A stretch of 64,000 nt of DNA from Paenibacillus sp. FSL R7-0345 (GCF_038595055.1 NZ_CP152002.1:4508501-4572500); one strand, 5' to 3'. Counted from the first letter of the stretch, positions 8,404 through 16,759 are shown. Program-made: numbers and translations. Notes: generated by a model not told the origin, from the letters alone.

Positions 8404-9272
8404 CTGAACTGCACCACCAGGTCAATCAGAGTGAACGAAAAGACAACAATGCTGAGCACACCGTTCATTGTGAAGAACGCTGTCTGCAGACGGCTCAGGT
8501 CGCTAGGTGACACAATATGATGCTCATAGAACAAGATGATATAAGCGATGATCATGCCGGCCACATACCACCAGCTCAAGTCCGCCATAAAGAGCAGCGA
8601 AATGAATCCGATTCCGGTTAGAAGGTGGAACGCCTTGGCAATCAACAGCGCACGGGCAACCCCGAAGCGTACCGGAATGGAATAAAGGCCCTCACGTTTA
8701 TCAAACTCGACATCCTGGCAGGAGTAAATAATATCGAAGCCGGCGGTCCAGAACACAATCGTGAAGTAAAAGATCATCGCCGTCCAGTCCACATTGCCCG
8801 TAACCGCTACCCAGCCGCCCAGCGGGGCAAGTGCAATCGTCAGCCCGAGAATCAGATGACAGGCCCAGGTAAAGCGTTTGGTGAAGGAATAGAACACAAG
8901 CAGAAAAACAGCAACCGGCAAAAGCTTCGCCGACAGAGGATTCAGCTTGAAGGCAGCCCAGAATAATAAGAAGAAGGAAATGGCAATAAATACCGATACT
9001 TCTCCGACCTTGAGCAGGCCGGCGGGGATAGCTCTTCCGGCAGTCCGGGGATTCTTCGCATCACTGATCCGGTCGATCAGCCGGTTCAGCCCCATGGCCG
9101 CGCTTCTTGCTCCGAACATGGCCACAATAATCCAGCCGATCTGCGGCCATGACGGCAATTTGCCGAACATCACGACCGATCCTAAGAGTGCGCCCATAAA
9201 GGCGAAAGGCAATGCAAAAACAGTGTGTTCAAACTTGATCATTTGCAGAAAAACGCCGACTTTTTTAAACAT
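8400..9272 (-). CDS. ubiA: UbiA-family prenyltransferase (menaquinone pathway)
   Basis: This integral membrane enzyme attaches the polyprenyl chain made by HepS/HepT to the quinone ring precursor. The chosen ATG at 9272 (MFKKVGVFLQMIKFEH) has AAGGAG 6 bases upstream and overlaps the ubiE end by 8 bases, giving 290 residues. The two Asp-rich motifs are NRLIDRISDAKNPRTAGR and SCQDVEFDKREGL. About eight hydrophobic segments follow. It belongs to the UbiA/MqnP branch by context with mqnA and ubiX. Confidence 0.9.
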   Translation of the reverse strand: MFKKVGVFLQMIKFEHTVFALPFAFMGALLGSVVMFGKLPSWPQIGWIIVAMFGARSAAMGLNRLIDRISDAKNPRTAGRAIPAGLLKVGEVSVFIAISFFLLFWAAFKLNPLSAKLLPVAVFLLVFYSFTKRFTWACHLILGLTIALAPLGGWVAVTGNVDWTAMIFYFTIVFWTAGFDIIYSCQDVEFDKREGLYSIPVRFGVARALLIAKAFHLLTGIGFISLLFMADLSWWYVAGMIIAYIILFYEHHIVSPSDLSRLQTAFFTMNGVLSIVVFSFTLIDLVVQFR

Positions 9273-10032
9273 TACAGTTCTCCTTGAACCCAATATGTAG
9301 TGCTGCGATACCTCCGGTCAAGGGGAAGGATTCCACTTTTGTCAGTCCGGTTTCACGGAAAATCTCTGCAAGCTGCTCTCTGTCCGGGAAGAGTGCCAGT
9401 GATTCGGGTAGCCATTTGTACTGCTCATACCGCTTGGCAAACAATTTGCCGAGGAGCGGAAGCACCTTTTGGAAATAAAAATAATAAATACCCTTGAACG
9501 GCTGCTTCATCGGCTTGGACAGCTCCAGACAGACAACCATTCCTCCAGGTTTCACCACACGCTTCATTTCGTTCAGCACTTGAACGAGATCAGGCACATT
9601 GCGAAGCCCGAAGCCGATTGTTGCATAGTCAAAAGAATTATCGCCGAACGGCAGATCCATCGCATTGCCCTGAATCAGCGAAATTCGGTCCTGCAGTCCC
9701 TGCGCCTCAACCTTGCCCCGGCCGACCTCCAGCATGCCGGCACTGAAATCCAGACCCACTACAGAGCCGGTGCGGCTTGCTTCAGCCAGTGCAATGCTCC
9801 AGTCACAGGTACCGCAGCACAAATCGACCGCCGAATCCCCGCGCTTCATCGCCATCTTGCGCATTGTGAATTTACGCCAGGCTTTGTGCCGGCGGAAGCT
9901 CAGAATATCATTCATCAGATCATATTTGCCGGCGATGCTTTCGAAAACAGAGTGCACAAACTGCTCTTTCGGTTTGGCGTTCGTATCTCCCAAATTCGTA
10001 TCTCCCAAAGCGGAAGTTTTCTCTATAGTCAT
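9265..10032 (-). CDS. ubiE: Demethylmenaquinone methyltransferase
   Basis: The enzyme (menG/menH in Bacillus usage) performs the last step, SAM-dependent C-methylation giving menaquinone. It has 255 residues. After a variable N-terminus come VFESIAGKYDLMNDILSF, the SAM motif AVDLCCGTCDWSIAL and FGLRNVPDLVQVLNEM. The N-terminus holds an in-frame duplication (GDTNLGDTN) caused by a 15-bp tandem repeat near 9985-10014. It starts 3 bases after the hepS stop with an excellent ribosome site. Confidence 0.95.
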   Translation of the reverse strand: MTIEKTSALGDTNLGDTNAKPKEQFVHSVFESIAGKYDLMNDILSFRRHKAWRKFTMRKMAMKRGDSAVDLCCGTCDWSIALAEASRTGSVVGLDFSAGMLEVGRGKVEAQGLQDRISLIQGNAMDLPFGDNSFDYATIGFGLRNVPDLVQVLNEMKRVVKPGGMVVCLELSKPMKQPFKGIYYFYFQKVLPLLGKLFAKRYEQYKWLPESLALFPDREQLAEIFRETGLTKVESFPLTGGIAALHIGFKENCNV

Positions 10033-10035
10033 CCT

Positions 10036-10923
10036 TTACCCCTCCACGGCTGCTTGTCCGGAAATTTTCATCTGCAGGAGGAAGCGGTCCAGGGCAGTGC
10101 TGAGCCCACTGGCCAGATGCTCATCCTTAATACCCTGTAGTAGTCCTTGGATGGACTGAATCGACTGGTGCAGCTTGTCGGTCAGCAGGGTGTCGCATTT
10201 ATATTTCATTTTGAGCTTTTTCCAGTCCTTCAGATCCAGCTCCTGTTCCTGGAGCAGCAGCGCCTCATCTTCAGAAGCATTCTCCAGTATCCTCCAGTAA
10301 CTATAACCGTCCCGTGCAGCCGCCGGGTCATTGCCGCGCCGCAGCTCGGAGCATAAGGTTTCACAATGGCTGAACTCGGCCAGCAGCTTCTCCCACAGAC
10401 CTGCAAAGCTCTCTTCAATGTGCGGTGTAAAAGAAAGGAACAGCCGCATATTGAGCTGTACCGAATGCCGCAGATATTGTTCTGAGGAGAGCAGCGACTC
10501 CTTCATCTTGCTGTACAGCCGGGCTTTCAGCACATTAAAATCGGCGATAGCTGAGCTCAGGGTCCCCACCATGGCGATCTGTCCGCTCTTGGACAGCAGG
10601 CGGTAGAACCAGCTGCTGAAATAATCGCCGGCCAGCACCTTCAGCTGCCGGGAACGCATGACGTCCCCTCCGGGATCATGACTCAGATGCTCAATGCTCT
10701 CATGCGTGTCAAGAGCAAGCTGCACCAGACCTGTAACGAGCGTATAGAGCTCCTTGTTACGGTCTTGGTCTGCACTTCCGTAACTCAGAAAAATATATAA
10801 CAAATGACTGCGGCCATCAGAAAACGGCGGCAATTCCGTATGCCGCTGAATCATGTCGTAGTCGGTGTAGGGTTTAGCTAATTGCGGTATACGGTACGGT
10901 ATCATTTCAGCCTCCGAAGCCAT
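10036..10923 (-). CDS. hepS: Heptaprenyl diphosphate synthase component I
   Basis: HepS is the small non-catalytic regulatory subunit of heptaprenyl diphosphate synthase and is required with HepT for chain-length control. The protein has 295 residues. The family hallmark VLAGDYFSSWFYRLLS is present near the middle, preceded by LDTHESIEHL; no DDxxD motif is present, as expected. It is the first gene after mtrB and a small unknown gene, at the head of the menaquinone block. Confidence 0.9.
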   Translation of the reverse strand: MASEAEMIPYRIPQLAKPYTDYDMIQRHTELPPFSDGRSHLLYIFLSYGSADQDRNKELYTLVTGLVQLALDTHESIEHLSHDPGGDVMRSRQLKVLAGDYFSSWFYRLLSKSGQIAMVGTLSSAIADFNVLKARLYSKMKESLLSSEQYLRHSVQLNMRLFLSFTPHIEESFAGLWEKLLAEFSHCETLCSELRRGNDPAAARDGYSYWRILENASEDEALLLQEQELDLKDWKKLKMKYKCDTLLTDKLHQSIQSIQGLLQGIKDEHLASGLSTALDRFLLQMKISGQAAVEG

Positions 10924-10962
10924 TCGACGTTATTACAAATATCTTTGTTCACAATCTTGTCT

Positions 10963-10971
10963 ATTATATCA
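10963..10971 (-). promoter_or_regulatory. Extended -10 promoter element before hepS
   Basis: On the minus strand TGATATAAT (TATAAT at 10963-10968, with the TGn extension) lies about 40 bases before the hepS ATG. No convincing -35 is seen, which an extended -10 can compensate for. Confidence 0.45.
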
Positions 10972-11019
10972 CATGTTTTTTTGTCACGCACATGCACGTC
11001 CTAGTTTCTTTTACCCACA

Positions 11020-11553
11020 TCAGGGATGAATGAACTGCTTGCGCCACAGCTCGCTTTCACTAATGCGGAAGCCTTCCTTCAGAACATCCGGCAGCGGCCG
11101 GTTACCCGTGTTCTGCAGCAGCTCCTGCAGCTGGAGCGACCACTCCGTACGGCGGATATCCCCGGCAAGCAGCAGCCGGCGGCTGTCCAGCCACTTATCC
11201 TCCGCAACAATCCGCAGCAGCAGCTGATTGACGTTGTCCGTCTCCTGAAAGGCAAAGGATACTGCCAGGGCCATGTTCCGGTACAACTCCTCCGGATCAT
11301 GGTCATTACCGGTTACCTTGAGGTCAAGCGACAGGATCCCGGTTTTCCAGCCGGCGCTCCCGACAGTCAGGCTAAAGGGCAGGCTGCTGATCGTATCCAC
11401 GATATTCTCATCTGCAAGCGTGATTCCGTCCGCACCAAGCGTCTCCACCGCATGCTGCGGCAAGACTGAATCAAGAGAAGCCGCCTGCGGCAGAAGTACA
11501 GCAGAAGCAGCAGTCACCAGCAATACGGTTCCAATCAGCCAGCTCCGGTTCAT
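11020..11553 (-). CDS. Hypothetical secreted or membrane-anchored protein
   Basis: I do not recognise this 177-residue protein. It has an N-terminal Arg followed by a hydrophobic stretch (residues 5-25), consistent with a signal peptide or anchor, and no lipobox cysteine. The rest is polar and mostly helical, with no clear catalytic motif. It lies between mtrB and hepS on the same strand and is separated from mtrB by a terminator, so it probably has its own promoter. Confidence 0.6.
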   Translation of the reverse strand: MNRSWLIGTVLLVTAASAVLLPQAASLDSVLPQHAVETLGADGITLADENIVDTISSLPFSLTVGSAGWKTGILSLDLKVTGNDHDPEELYRNMALAVSFAFQETDNVNQLLLRIVAEDKWLDSRRLLLAGDIRRTEWSLQLQELLQNTGNRPLPDVLKEGFRISESELWRKQFIHP

Positions 11554-11634
11554 AGCCTGCCCCCTTATCCATCGTTTCCGCCAAGCCGTGACATTATACG
11601 AATATGCCGGCTTGCCTATATCTAGTTATATTTT

Positions 11635-11659
11635 GAAAAAAAGCAGGCTATGCCTGCTT
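11635..11659 (-). terminator. Terminator of mtrB
   Basis: A stem AAGCAGGC / GCCTGCTT with a 3-base loop is followed by a U run on the minus strand. It begins one base after the mtrB stop codon. Confidence 0.85.
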
Positions 11660-11660
11660 T

Positions 11661-11909
11661 TCAGCTTTCACTTTCCAGTTGTCCGTGTTTGCTCCAGATT
11701 TCTGCCTTGCCGCGGATTTTCATTGCTGAGGTATGGTCGGTAAACTGGGCGATGAGCACCTCGCCTTTATCCAGCTTCTCCGTGTGGTGAAACCGTGTAT
11801 CCAGTCCCCGGGTAAGACCGATGACCTGTACGCCGTTCTCCTTGGCTTTGATTACGATGTACTCGCTGCCTGCAGGTGCCGGAACCGCACCGGTGTTCTT
11901 CTCAGTCAT
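11661..11909 (-). CDS. mtrB: Tryptophan RNA-binding attenuation protein TRAP
   Basis: TRAP forms an 11-subunit ring that, when loaded with tryptophan, wraps RNA carrying 11 NAG triplets. The ATG at 11909 has a perfect AGGAGG site and gives 82 residues, slightly longer than the 75 of B. subtilis because of an N-terminal extension. The core is strongly conserved: VIGLTRG, DTRFHHTEKLDKGE, IAQFTDHTSAMKIRGKAE. The Lys and Arg of KIRG and the Lys of DKGE match the known RNA-contact residues. It follows hbs as in Bacillus, but the folE (mtrA) gene normally before it is absent. Its likely target is the leader at 1393-1446. Confidence 0.95.
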   Translation of the reverse strand: MTEKNTGAVPAPAGSEYIVIKAKENGVQVIGLTRGLDTRFHHTEKLDKGEVLIAQFTDHTSAMKIRGKAEIWSKHGQLESES

Positions 11910-12000
11910 GGCTGATCCTCCTAAAAGTTTTGTGAGCTTGGCTTCAAGAGCAGCTTCGTACAAAACTGGCTTTGGAAGCGTACGCTTGGTTGAGACTTCG

Positions 12001-12030
12001 GAAAAACAAATGCCGCCTTGAAGGGCGGCA
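12001..12030 (-). terminator. Terminator of hbs
   Basis: A TGCCGCC / GGCGGCA stem is followed by TTTGTTTTT on the minus strand, between hbs and mtrB. It suggests mtrB is largely separated from hbs transcription. Confidence 0.7.
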
Positions 12031-12074
12031 TCGTTATAACTCGGAAAGACTATAGGATCGATATGTAGAAATCT

Positions 12075-12347
12075 CTATTTGATTCCGTCTTTGAGTGCTT
12101 TACCTGGTTTGAAAGCAGGCACTTTGCTGGAAGGAATTTCGATTTCTTCACCAGTCTGCGGGTTGCGGCCTTTACGTGCGGAACGTTCGCGCACTTCAAA
12201 GTTTCCGAAGCCAACCAGCTGTACTTTGTCACCGCTCTGCAGGGCATTGGTAATTGCTTCGAAAACGGCATCTACCGCTTTAGTAGCATCCTTCTTGGGA
12301 AGTTCAGTTGCTTCTGTAACCACGTTGATCAAATCTGATTTATTCAT
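12075..12347 (-). CDS. hbs: DNA-binding protein HU
   Basis: HU is the abundant nucleoid protein that bends DNA as a dimer. The 90-residue sequence MNKSDLINVVTEATELPKKD is a typical HU start, and the DNA-binding arm RKGRNPQTGEEIEIP with its intercalating proline is intact. The ribosome site GGAGGTGA is strong. It lies between spoIVA and mtrB, as in Bacillus. Confidence 0.98.
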   Translation of the reverse strand: MNKSDLINVVTEATELPKKDATKAVDAVFEAITNALQSGDKVQLVGFGNFEVRERSARKGRNPQTGEEIEIPSSKVPAFKPGKALKDGIK

Positions 12348-12378
12348 GTCTTCTCACCTCCCTGGGTAAAATTCCGGT

Positions 12379-12406
12379 ATCATACACTGTTTCCGTTTCA
12401 ACGCAA
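12379..12406 (-). promoter_or_regulatory. Candidate sigma-A promoter of hbs
   Basis: TTGCGT (12401-12406), a 16-base spacer and TATGAT (12379-12384) on the minus strand lie just upstream of the hbs ribosome site. Nothing else is evident in the rest of the hbs-spoIVA gap except the spoIVA terminator. Confidence 0.4.
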
Positions 12407-12596
12407 AATATACGTGATAATCCCGTTAATTACTAGATACGGACGCCTCTCTTCCAGAAGCGCAACAAACTTATAGTAATACAGCCCACCCATAATTTCA
12501 AGGCGTTACTCAAAAAAGGAGCAGAAAGTATCATTTCAGTGGGCCTCTTTAAAAGAAATGATAGACTAATAATGTTAGATTCTTCTACGAGAGTAC

Positions 12597-12624
12597 AAAA
12601 AAGAGAGCAGATGATTCCGCTCTC
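12597..12624 (-). terminator. Terminator of spoIVA
   Basis: GAGAGC / GCTCTC with a 10-base loop is followed by six T on the minus strand, 33 bases after the spoIVA stop. Confidence 0.8.
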
Positions 12625-12656
12625 CTGATTGTGTGCTGTCTTGCTCTTCACTTGCC

Positions 12657-14135
12657 TTATAAAATGATGGCGATCAGTCCGCCAGAGCCCTCGTTAATAA
12701 TCCGGCCCAGCGTCTCCTGCAGCTTATAGCGGGCATTGTCCGGCATCATAGCGATTTTGCCCTGAATGCCTTCACGGACAATGGAATGCAGCGAGCGGCC
12801 GAAAATGTCGGACTCCCAGATTTTGATCGGATCGTTCTCGAAGTCCTGCATCAGATAGCGCACCAGCTCTTCACTCTGCTTCTCTGTACCGATAATCGGC
12901 GAGAACTCCGATTCCACATCGACACGGATCATATGAATGGATGGCGCTGTCGCTTTCAGCCGGACCCCGAAGCGCGAGCCCTGGCGGATCAGCTCCGGCT
13001 CATCGAGGGCCATTTCAGCCAGCGACGGGGCGGCGATGCCGTATCCGGTTGTTTTGACCATCTCGAGCGCCTCCGAGAAGCGGTCATATTCACGTTTGGC
13101 ATGCGAGAAATCCTGCATCAGCTGCAGCAGATGATCCTTGCCGCGGATTTCCACACCGACCACTTCCATCAGCACCTGATCATACAGCTCTTCCGGTGCG
13201 TAAAGGTCAATTTCCGCCACGCCCTGGCCCATATTCATGCCGCTGAGGCCGGCACGGTCAATGAAGTCGTATTCGGTAAACTGGGAGACCAGACGGTCTA
13301 CATCCCGCAGGCGGCGGATGTCTTTTACCGTATCCCGGACAGAGTTCTCATAGGCGCTGCGCAGCCAGTGGTTCTCGCCCAGCACCATCACCCAGCTCGG
13401 CAGATTGACGTTGACTTCATGTACCGGGAACTCATAGAGCACTTCGCGCAGCACGCCGGTCACATCATCCTCCGACATATTGGCAGCGCTGAGTGTCATT
13501 ACCGGAATATCATATTTGGCAGCCAGCTCACCCCGGAGCTGCTGGGTCTCCTCGCTGCGCGGACGGGTGGAGTTAATCACAAGCACAAACGGCTTGCCGA
13601 CCTCCTTCAGCTCTGCAATTACACGCTCTTCTGAGTCAATGTACGAGTGCCGCGGAATTTCGGCGATGGTACCATCCGTAGTCACAACTACACCCAGTGT
13701 GGAATGCTCCTGGATGACTTTGCGGGTGCCAATCTCTGCCGCTTCCTGGAAGGGAATCGGTTCCTCAAACCAGGGGGTGGAAATCATGCGCGGGCCGTTT
13801 TCATCCTCGTAGCCCTTGGCGCCCTCAACAGCGTATCCTACACAGTCGACCAGTCTTACGTTTACTTCAAGGCCCTCCGCAACCTTGATCTGCACCGCGT
13901 TGTTCGGCACAAATTTCGGCTCGGTGGTCATGATTGTTTTGCCGGCTGCGCTCTGAGGCAGTTCATCCACAGCTCTTACCCGGTCTGCTTCGCTGGTAAT
14001 GTTCGGCAGAACAATTGTCTCCATGAAGCGCTTAATAAATGTCGATTTTCCCGTGCGAACCGCGCCGACGACGCCAAGATAAATGTCTCCGCCGGTACGC
14101 TCGGCAATGTCCTTGAAAATATCCACTTTTTCCAA
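12657..14135 (-). CDS. spoIVA: Stage IV sporulation protein A (spore coat ATPase)
   Basis: SpoIVA hydrolyses ATP to polymerise on the forespore surface and forms the basement layer of the coat. The start is a TTG at 14135 read as MEKVDIFKDIAERTGG, with AGGAGGGG 7 bases upstream. This gives 492 residues, the B. subtilis length; longer in-frame starts are unsupported. The Walker A motif is GVVGAVRTGKST, and the conserved C-terminus ends GGLIAIIL. A sigma-E type promoter candidate is found 190 bases upstream. Confidence 0.97.
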   Translation of the reverse strand: MEKVDIFKDIAERTGGDIYLGVVGAVRTGKSTFIKRFMETIVLPNITSEADRVRAVDELPQSAAGKTIMTTEPKFVPNNAVQIKVAEGLEVNVRLVDCVGYAVEGAKGYEDENGPRMISTPWFEEPIPFQEAAEIGTRKVIQEHSTLGVVVTTDGTIAEIPRHSYIDSEERVIAELKEVGKPFVLVINSTRPRSEETQQLRGELAAKYDIPVMTLSAANMSEDDVTGVLREVLYEFPVHEVNVNLPSWVMVLGENHWLRSAYENSVRDTVKDIRRLRDVDRLVSQFTEYDFIDRAGLSGMNMGQGVAEIDLYAPEELYDQVLMEVVGVEIRGKDHLLQLMQDFSHAKREYDRFSEALEMVKTTGYGIAAPSLAEMALDEPELIRQGSRFGVRLKATAPSIHMIRVDVESEFSPIIGTEKQSEELVRYLMQDFENDPIKIWESDIFGRSLHSIVREGIQGKIAMMPDNARYKLQETLGRIINEGSGGLIAIIL

Positions 14136-14506
14136 AAGAGATCCCCTCCTCATATTACTCCGAAGAAAAAATGCCTGAAGAGCATCGACTTCGCGTTCCG
14201 CCGGTAAACGGACCCTTGCAGGACATCCACCGGACTTTGGCATTGCCCGCCAGGGAGCCTAGCCTGCCTTAGCGGAACAATCTTGCCCCGCGCTAAACTC
14301 CGAATGCTCGGACATGCATTTGGACTAGTATCATCATATGTATCCGGAACGGATTTATGACCCGCAGCTGCGCATTTTATGCAGGAATTTCACATGTGTC
14401 AGCAAATGCGCACGGAAAGGGCGTCTCGATGCCCGGAAACCTTCTCATCCAGCATATGAATGGAAAATAGCAGATAGAACTTACCATAGCTCATCGATTG
14501 AAAGAT
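14136..14506. other. Gene-free spoIVA leader region
   Basis: No credible gene is seen in this stretch. It contains the spoIVA ribosome site, a sigma-E promoter candidate at 14333-14361 and otherwise unstructured sequence up to the yphF terminator. Confidence 0.6.
14333..14361 (-). promoter_or_regulatory. Candidate sigma-E promoter of spoIVA
   Basis: GTCATAA (14355-14361), a 14-base spacer and CATATGAT (14333-14340) on the minus strand resemble the sigma-E consensus, which drives spoIVA in B. subtilis. The start codon is about 190 bases downstream. Confidence 0.5.
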
Positions 14507-14531
14507 AAAAAAGCCCCCGGTTAAGGGGGCT
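14507..14531 (-). terminator. Terminator of yphF-like gene
   Basis: AGCCCCC / GGGGGCT with a 6-base loop and a TTTTTTA tail on the minus strand lies 13 bases after the lipoprotein gene's stop. Confidence 0.85.
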
Positions 14532-14543
14532 ACGGGAACATAA

Positions 14544-15293
14544 CTATAAATTGCCCTCAGGCTGTGGGACCGGCTCGCCGCCCATCCACAGATAAGGCAG
14601 GGATTTCACCGGCACATAATAGGATGCTGCCTCAAGCACCGTCCGCAGATCCTGGTCTGCCGCGGGAGTGCTTCCAGACTGTTCTACAGCGTACATAATA
14701 TCAGCCGAATAATCAGCATAGATGTTGCCGTTGCCATCCATAATGAATTCCTGCGGCTGGCCGGAATAGACACTGCTGAGGGCAACGGCTGTTGTCCCCG
14801 CTGATTTGGCGTCAACCGTGTAGATCCCGGGATAACGTTCTTCCCCTGCCGGAAGACTGCCTCCGTGAGCAGATTTGTAACGGTTCACCTGACGCTGCAC
14901 ATCATTAACCTTCTGGACGGTGACCAGATCCATCAGTTTCACTGCAGGTGTAGTCTCCTCATCCAGAATCAGAAAATAAGCATTTCCGCCCTGCTCAAAC
15001 GCTGCGGACGGAATCTCATCCAGGTAACCTTCTGAGCGCAGCTTCTCCAGATCAACTACGAACTTCTCATAACGCGGTGTATCTGCATCACTGTTAAGAA
15101 TCGGCAGCAGTCCTTCTTTTCCCTGATACTCATCTACAGCAGCCTGCACGCGCCGGACGCTCTCACTGCTGCCGCCCCCAGGCCGCTGTTCTTCCCCCGG
15201 ATACATGCAGCCTGCAAAGACAGACAGCAGCACCGGCGCTGCCAGGTGCAGGATGAAGGATACTACGCTGCGCTGCCGCAAATTATCGTTCAC
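14544..15293 (-). CDS. yphF: YphF-like lipoprotein
   Basis: This is a probable membrane lipoprotein of unknown function. The GTG at 15293 is 8 bases from GGGAGG and is preferred over an ATG 6 bases earlier, which is too close to that site. A hydrophobic signal ends in the lipobox VFAGC, followed by MYPGEEQ. That motif and the position beside spoIVA match my recollection of B. subtilis YphF. Two similar segments (VQAAVDEYQGKEGLLP and VQRQVNRYKSAHGGSLP) suggest an internal duplication resembling the hydrophilic heads of pilin-like proteins. Confidence 0.75.
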   Translation of the reverse strand: MNDNLRQRSVVSFILHLAAPVLLSVFAGCMYPGEEQRPGGGSSESVRRVQAAVDEYQGKEGLLPILNSDADTPRYEKFVVDLEKLRSEGYLDEIPSAAFEQGGNAYFLILDEETTPAVKLMDLVTVQKVNDVQRQVNRYKSAHGGSLPAGEERYPGIYTVDAKSAGTTAVALSSVYSGQPQEFIMDGNGNIYADYSADIMYAVEQSGSTPAADQDLRTVLEAASYYVPVKSLPYLWMGGEPVPQPEGNL

Positions 15294-15371
15294 AAACATC
15301 GCCTCCCGTCCGCTCAATAGGTGATGTATTACTATATTTGATATATCGTATTATCCATTAACGGTAACGCC

Positions 15372-15740
15372 CTACCACAGCTCGTCCATTCCGCCGCGCC
15401 GCGCTGCTTCGAGCCTGCGGCGTACAGCAGCCTTAAGCGGGTCTTCAGGCACAGTAACGCTCAGATCCTTCCACACGGCCGTCTGGCAGGCCAGACGTAT
15501 CCCCTGCTCCAGCAGGCTGCCCAGCTTGCGGCTCTCCGCCTCATCCGGCGGACGTACTGCATCCTTACTGTCCTGGCTGACTGTAACCTTACACATCAGA
15601 CAGGCTGCTTTGCCGTCGCAGCGTGTAGGGATCACAACACCGGCTTTGCGTGCTGCCTCCAGCAGCGTCGTGCCTTGCTTGACTACAGCCCTGCGTTCAT
15701 CCGGCTGAAACGTAACCGTAATTCCTTTTTGCGATTTCAT
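15372..15740 (-). CDS. 2Fe-2S ferredoxin
   Basis: This 122-residue protein is a small plant-type [2Fe-2S] electron carrier. Its cluster ligands are visible in PTRCDGKAACLMCKV (C-x5-C-x2-C) and RLACQT further on. Its ATG overlaps the stop of the upstream nucleotidyltransferase-fold gene, so the two are coupled. No reductase or partner oxygenase is adjacent, and the substrate system is unknown. Confidence 0.88.
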   Translation of the reverse strand: MKSQKGITVTFQPDERRAVVKQGTTLLEAARKAGVVIPTRCDGKAACLMCKVTVSQDSKDAVRPPDEAESRKLGSLLEQGIRLACQTAVWKDLSVTVPEDPLKAAVRRRLEAARRGGMDELW

Positions 15741-16390
15741 CGTGCAGTATCCTTCCTGATTTCTGTTTCCGGCAACTGGCCCAGCAGGCCGTACAGCTCC
15801 GCGCGGCAGGACGGGCCGAGCCCGTTTCGTTCAGCCAGCTGATCCAGCAGTGCTGCATGCAGCGGCAGGCTGCTGTGCATTCTACCGGCAATGGCCCGGC
15901 AGCGTTCGGTTCTGCCCCGCAGCATGTTAAACAGCAGCTCATGAGCCAGCGGCATCAGCCGGATCAGGCTGACGCCGCTGATCCCGCTGACAGGGGCATG
16001 GCCGAGCAGCGAATGTACATCCACGGTGTAACCATACGGCGGAATGCCGATCCGGAACCCGCAGACCAGCTCCACCTTGATTCCTTTTACTATATATCGG
16101 CTCCTTCTGGAGTAGCAATTGCTGCTGTAATCCTCCTCAGGGCCATCGCCCTCCGAATAACCGCTGAGTGCCCTATGCAGCACTTCAGCATCCTCCAGAT
16201 CAGCGTAAAGATCAATATCTACAGGAGGCTTGCTTAATAGAACACCCTGCAGCAGCAGACCGCAGCTCCCGCCCAGCAGCCAGACTGGCGGCTTCTCCAT
16301 CCAGCTTAGATCAAGGGCCTCCGCAACCTTTAATACGGCTGTCCCCTGTATGTATGACATTTCCGTCCCTGCCATCTGCACACGCCCCAT
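15737..16390 (-). CDS. Nucleotidyltransferase-fold protein of unknown function
   Basis: The protein has 217 residues. The segment WLLGGSCGLLLQG followed by VDIDLYAD matches the polymerase-beta superfamily signature (hGGS ... DxD), as in toxin-type or tRNA-related nucleotidyltransferases. No antitoxin-like partner is seen; instead it overlaps the ferredoxin gene. The start may be the ATG at 16390, 16375 or 16360; ribosome sites are weak. Activity is unproven and could be lost. Confidence 0.65.
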   Translation of the reverse strand: MGRVQMAGTEMSYIQGTAVLKVAEALDLSWMEKPPVWLLGGSCGLLLQGVLLSKPPVDIDLYADLEDAEVLHRALSGYSEGDGPEEDYSSNCYSRRSRYIVKGIKVELVCGFRIGIPPYGYTVDVHSLLGHAPVSGISGVSLIRLMPLAHELLFNMLRGRTERCRAIAGRMHSSLPLHAALLDQLAERNGLGPSCRAELYGLLGQLPETEIRKDTAR

Positions 16391-16450
16391 TCTGAGAAAT
16401 CGTCAAACGATAATCCAGAAATACATCTGACTGAGCCAGGCTGTAAATGC

Positions 16451-16636
16451 TTACATAATTGAAGCCGCTCCGCTGAGCAAACCGATCAGCATGATGACAA
16501 AAGCAATGATCGATAATAACGCTCTGAGCAGGCCCTTCGTCCTGCTGCGGGCAAATGTGATCAGAAATACGGATACCCCCATAATCAGTATCGCAATCAG
16601 CGACAACCACATCTTAGTCATCGGGTCCATAGCCAC
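16451..16636 (-). CDS. yphE: DUF2768-type small membrane protein (YphE-like)
   Basis: This is a 61-residue protein with two hydrophobic segments (about residues 9-28 and 36-58) separated by RSRTKGLLR. Size, topology and position between gpsA and spoIVA match B. subtilis YphE. GTG at 16636 and ATG at 16630 are both possible starts after GGAGG. Function is unknown. Confidence 0.75.
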   Translation of the reverse strand: MAMDPMTKMWLSLIAILIMGVSVFLITFARSRTKGLLRALLSIIAFVIMLIGLLSGAASIM

Positions 16637-16728
16637 TCCGCCTCCTGCCGATTATATTGAATTGCAAATATTATAGCATGAACTATAAACCGCGAAAGCT
16701 AAAAAGTGTTATCAGCAGAAAAAAAGAG

Positions 16729-16759
16729 CAAAAAAACCGGAATCTGTTAGATACCGGTT
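16729..16759 (-). terminator. Terminator downstream of spoVIF-like gene
   Basis: AACCGGTATC / GATTCCGGTT with a 5-base loop and a U-rich tail on the minus strand lies 30 bases after the stop. Confidence 0.85.

Noticed and set aside
11641..11659. AAGCAGGC/GCCTGCTT hairpin also found near 23186 as a dispersed repeat
   Set aside because: Both copies are short terminators with U-tails immediately after genes; shared sequence is explained by function.
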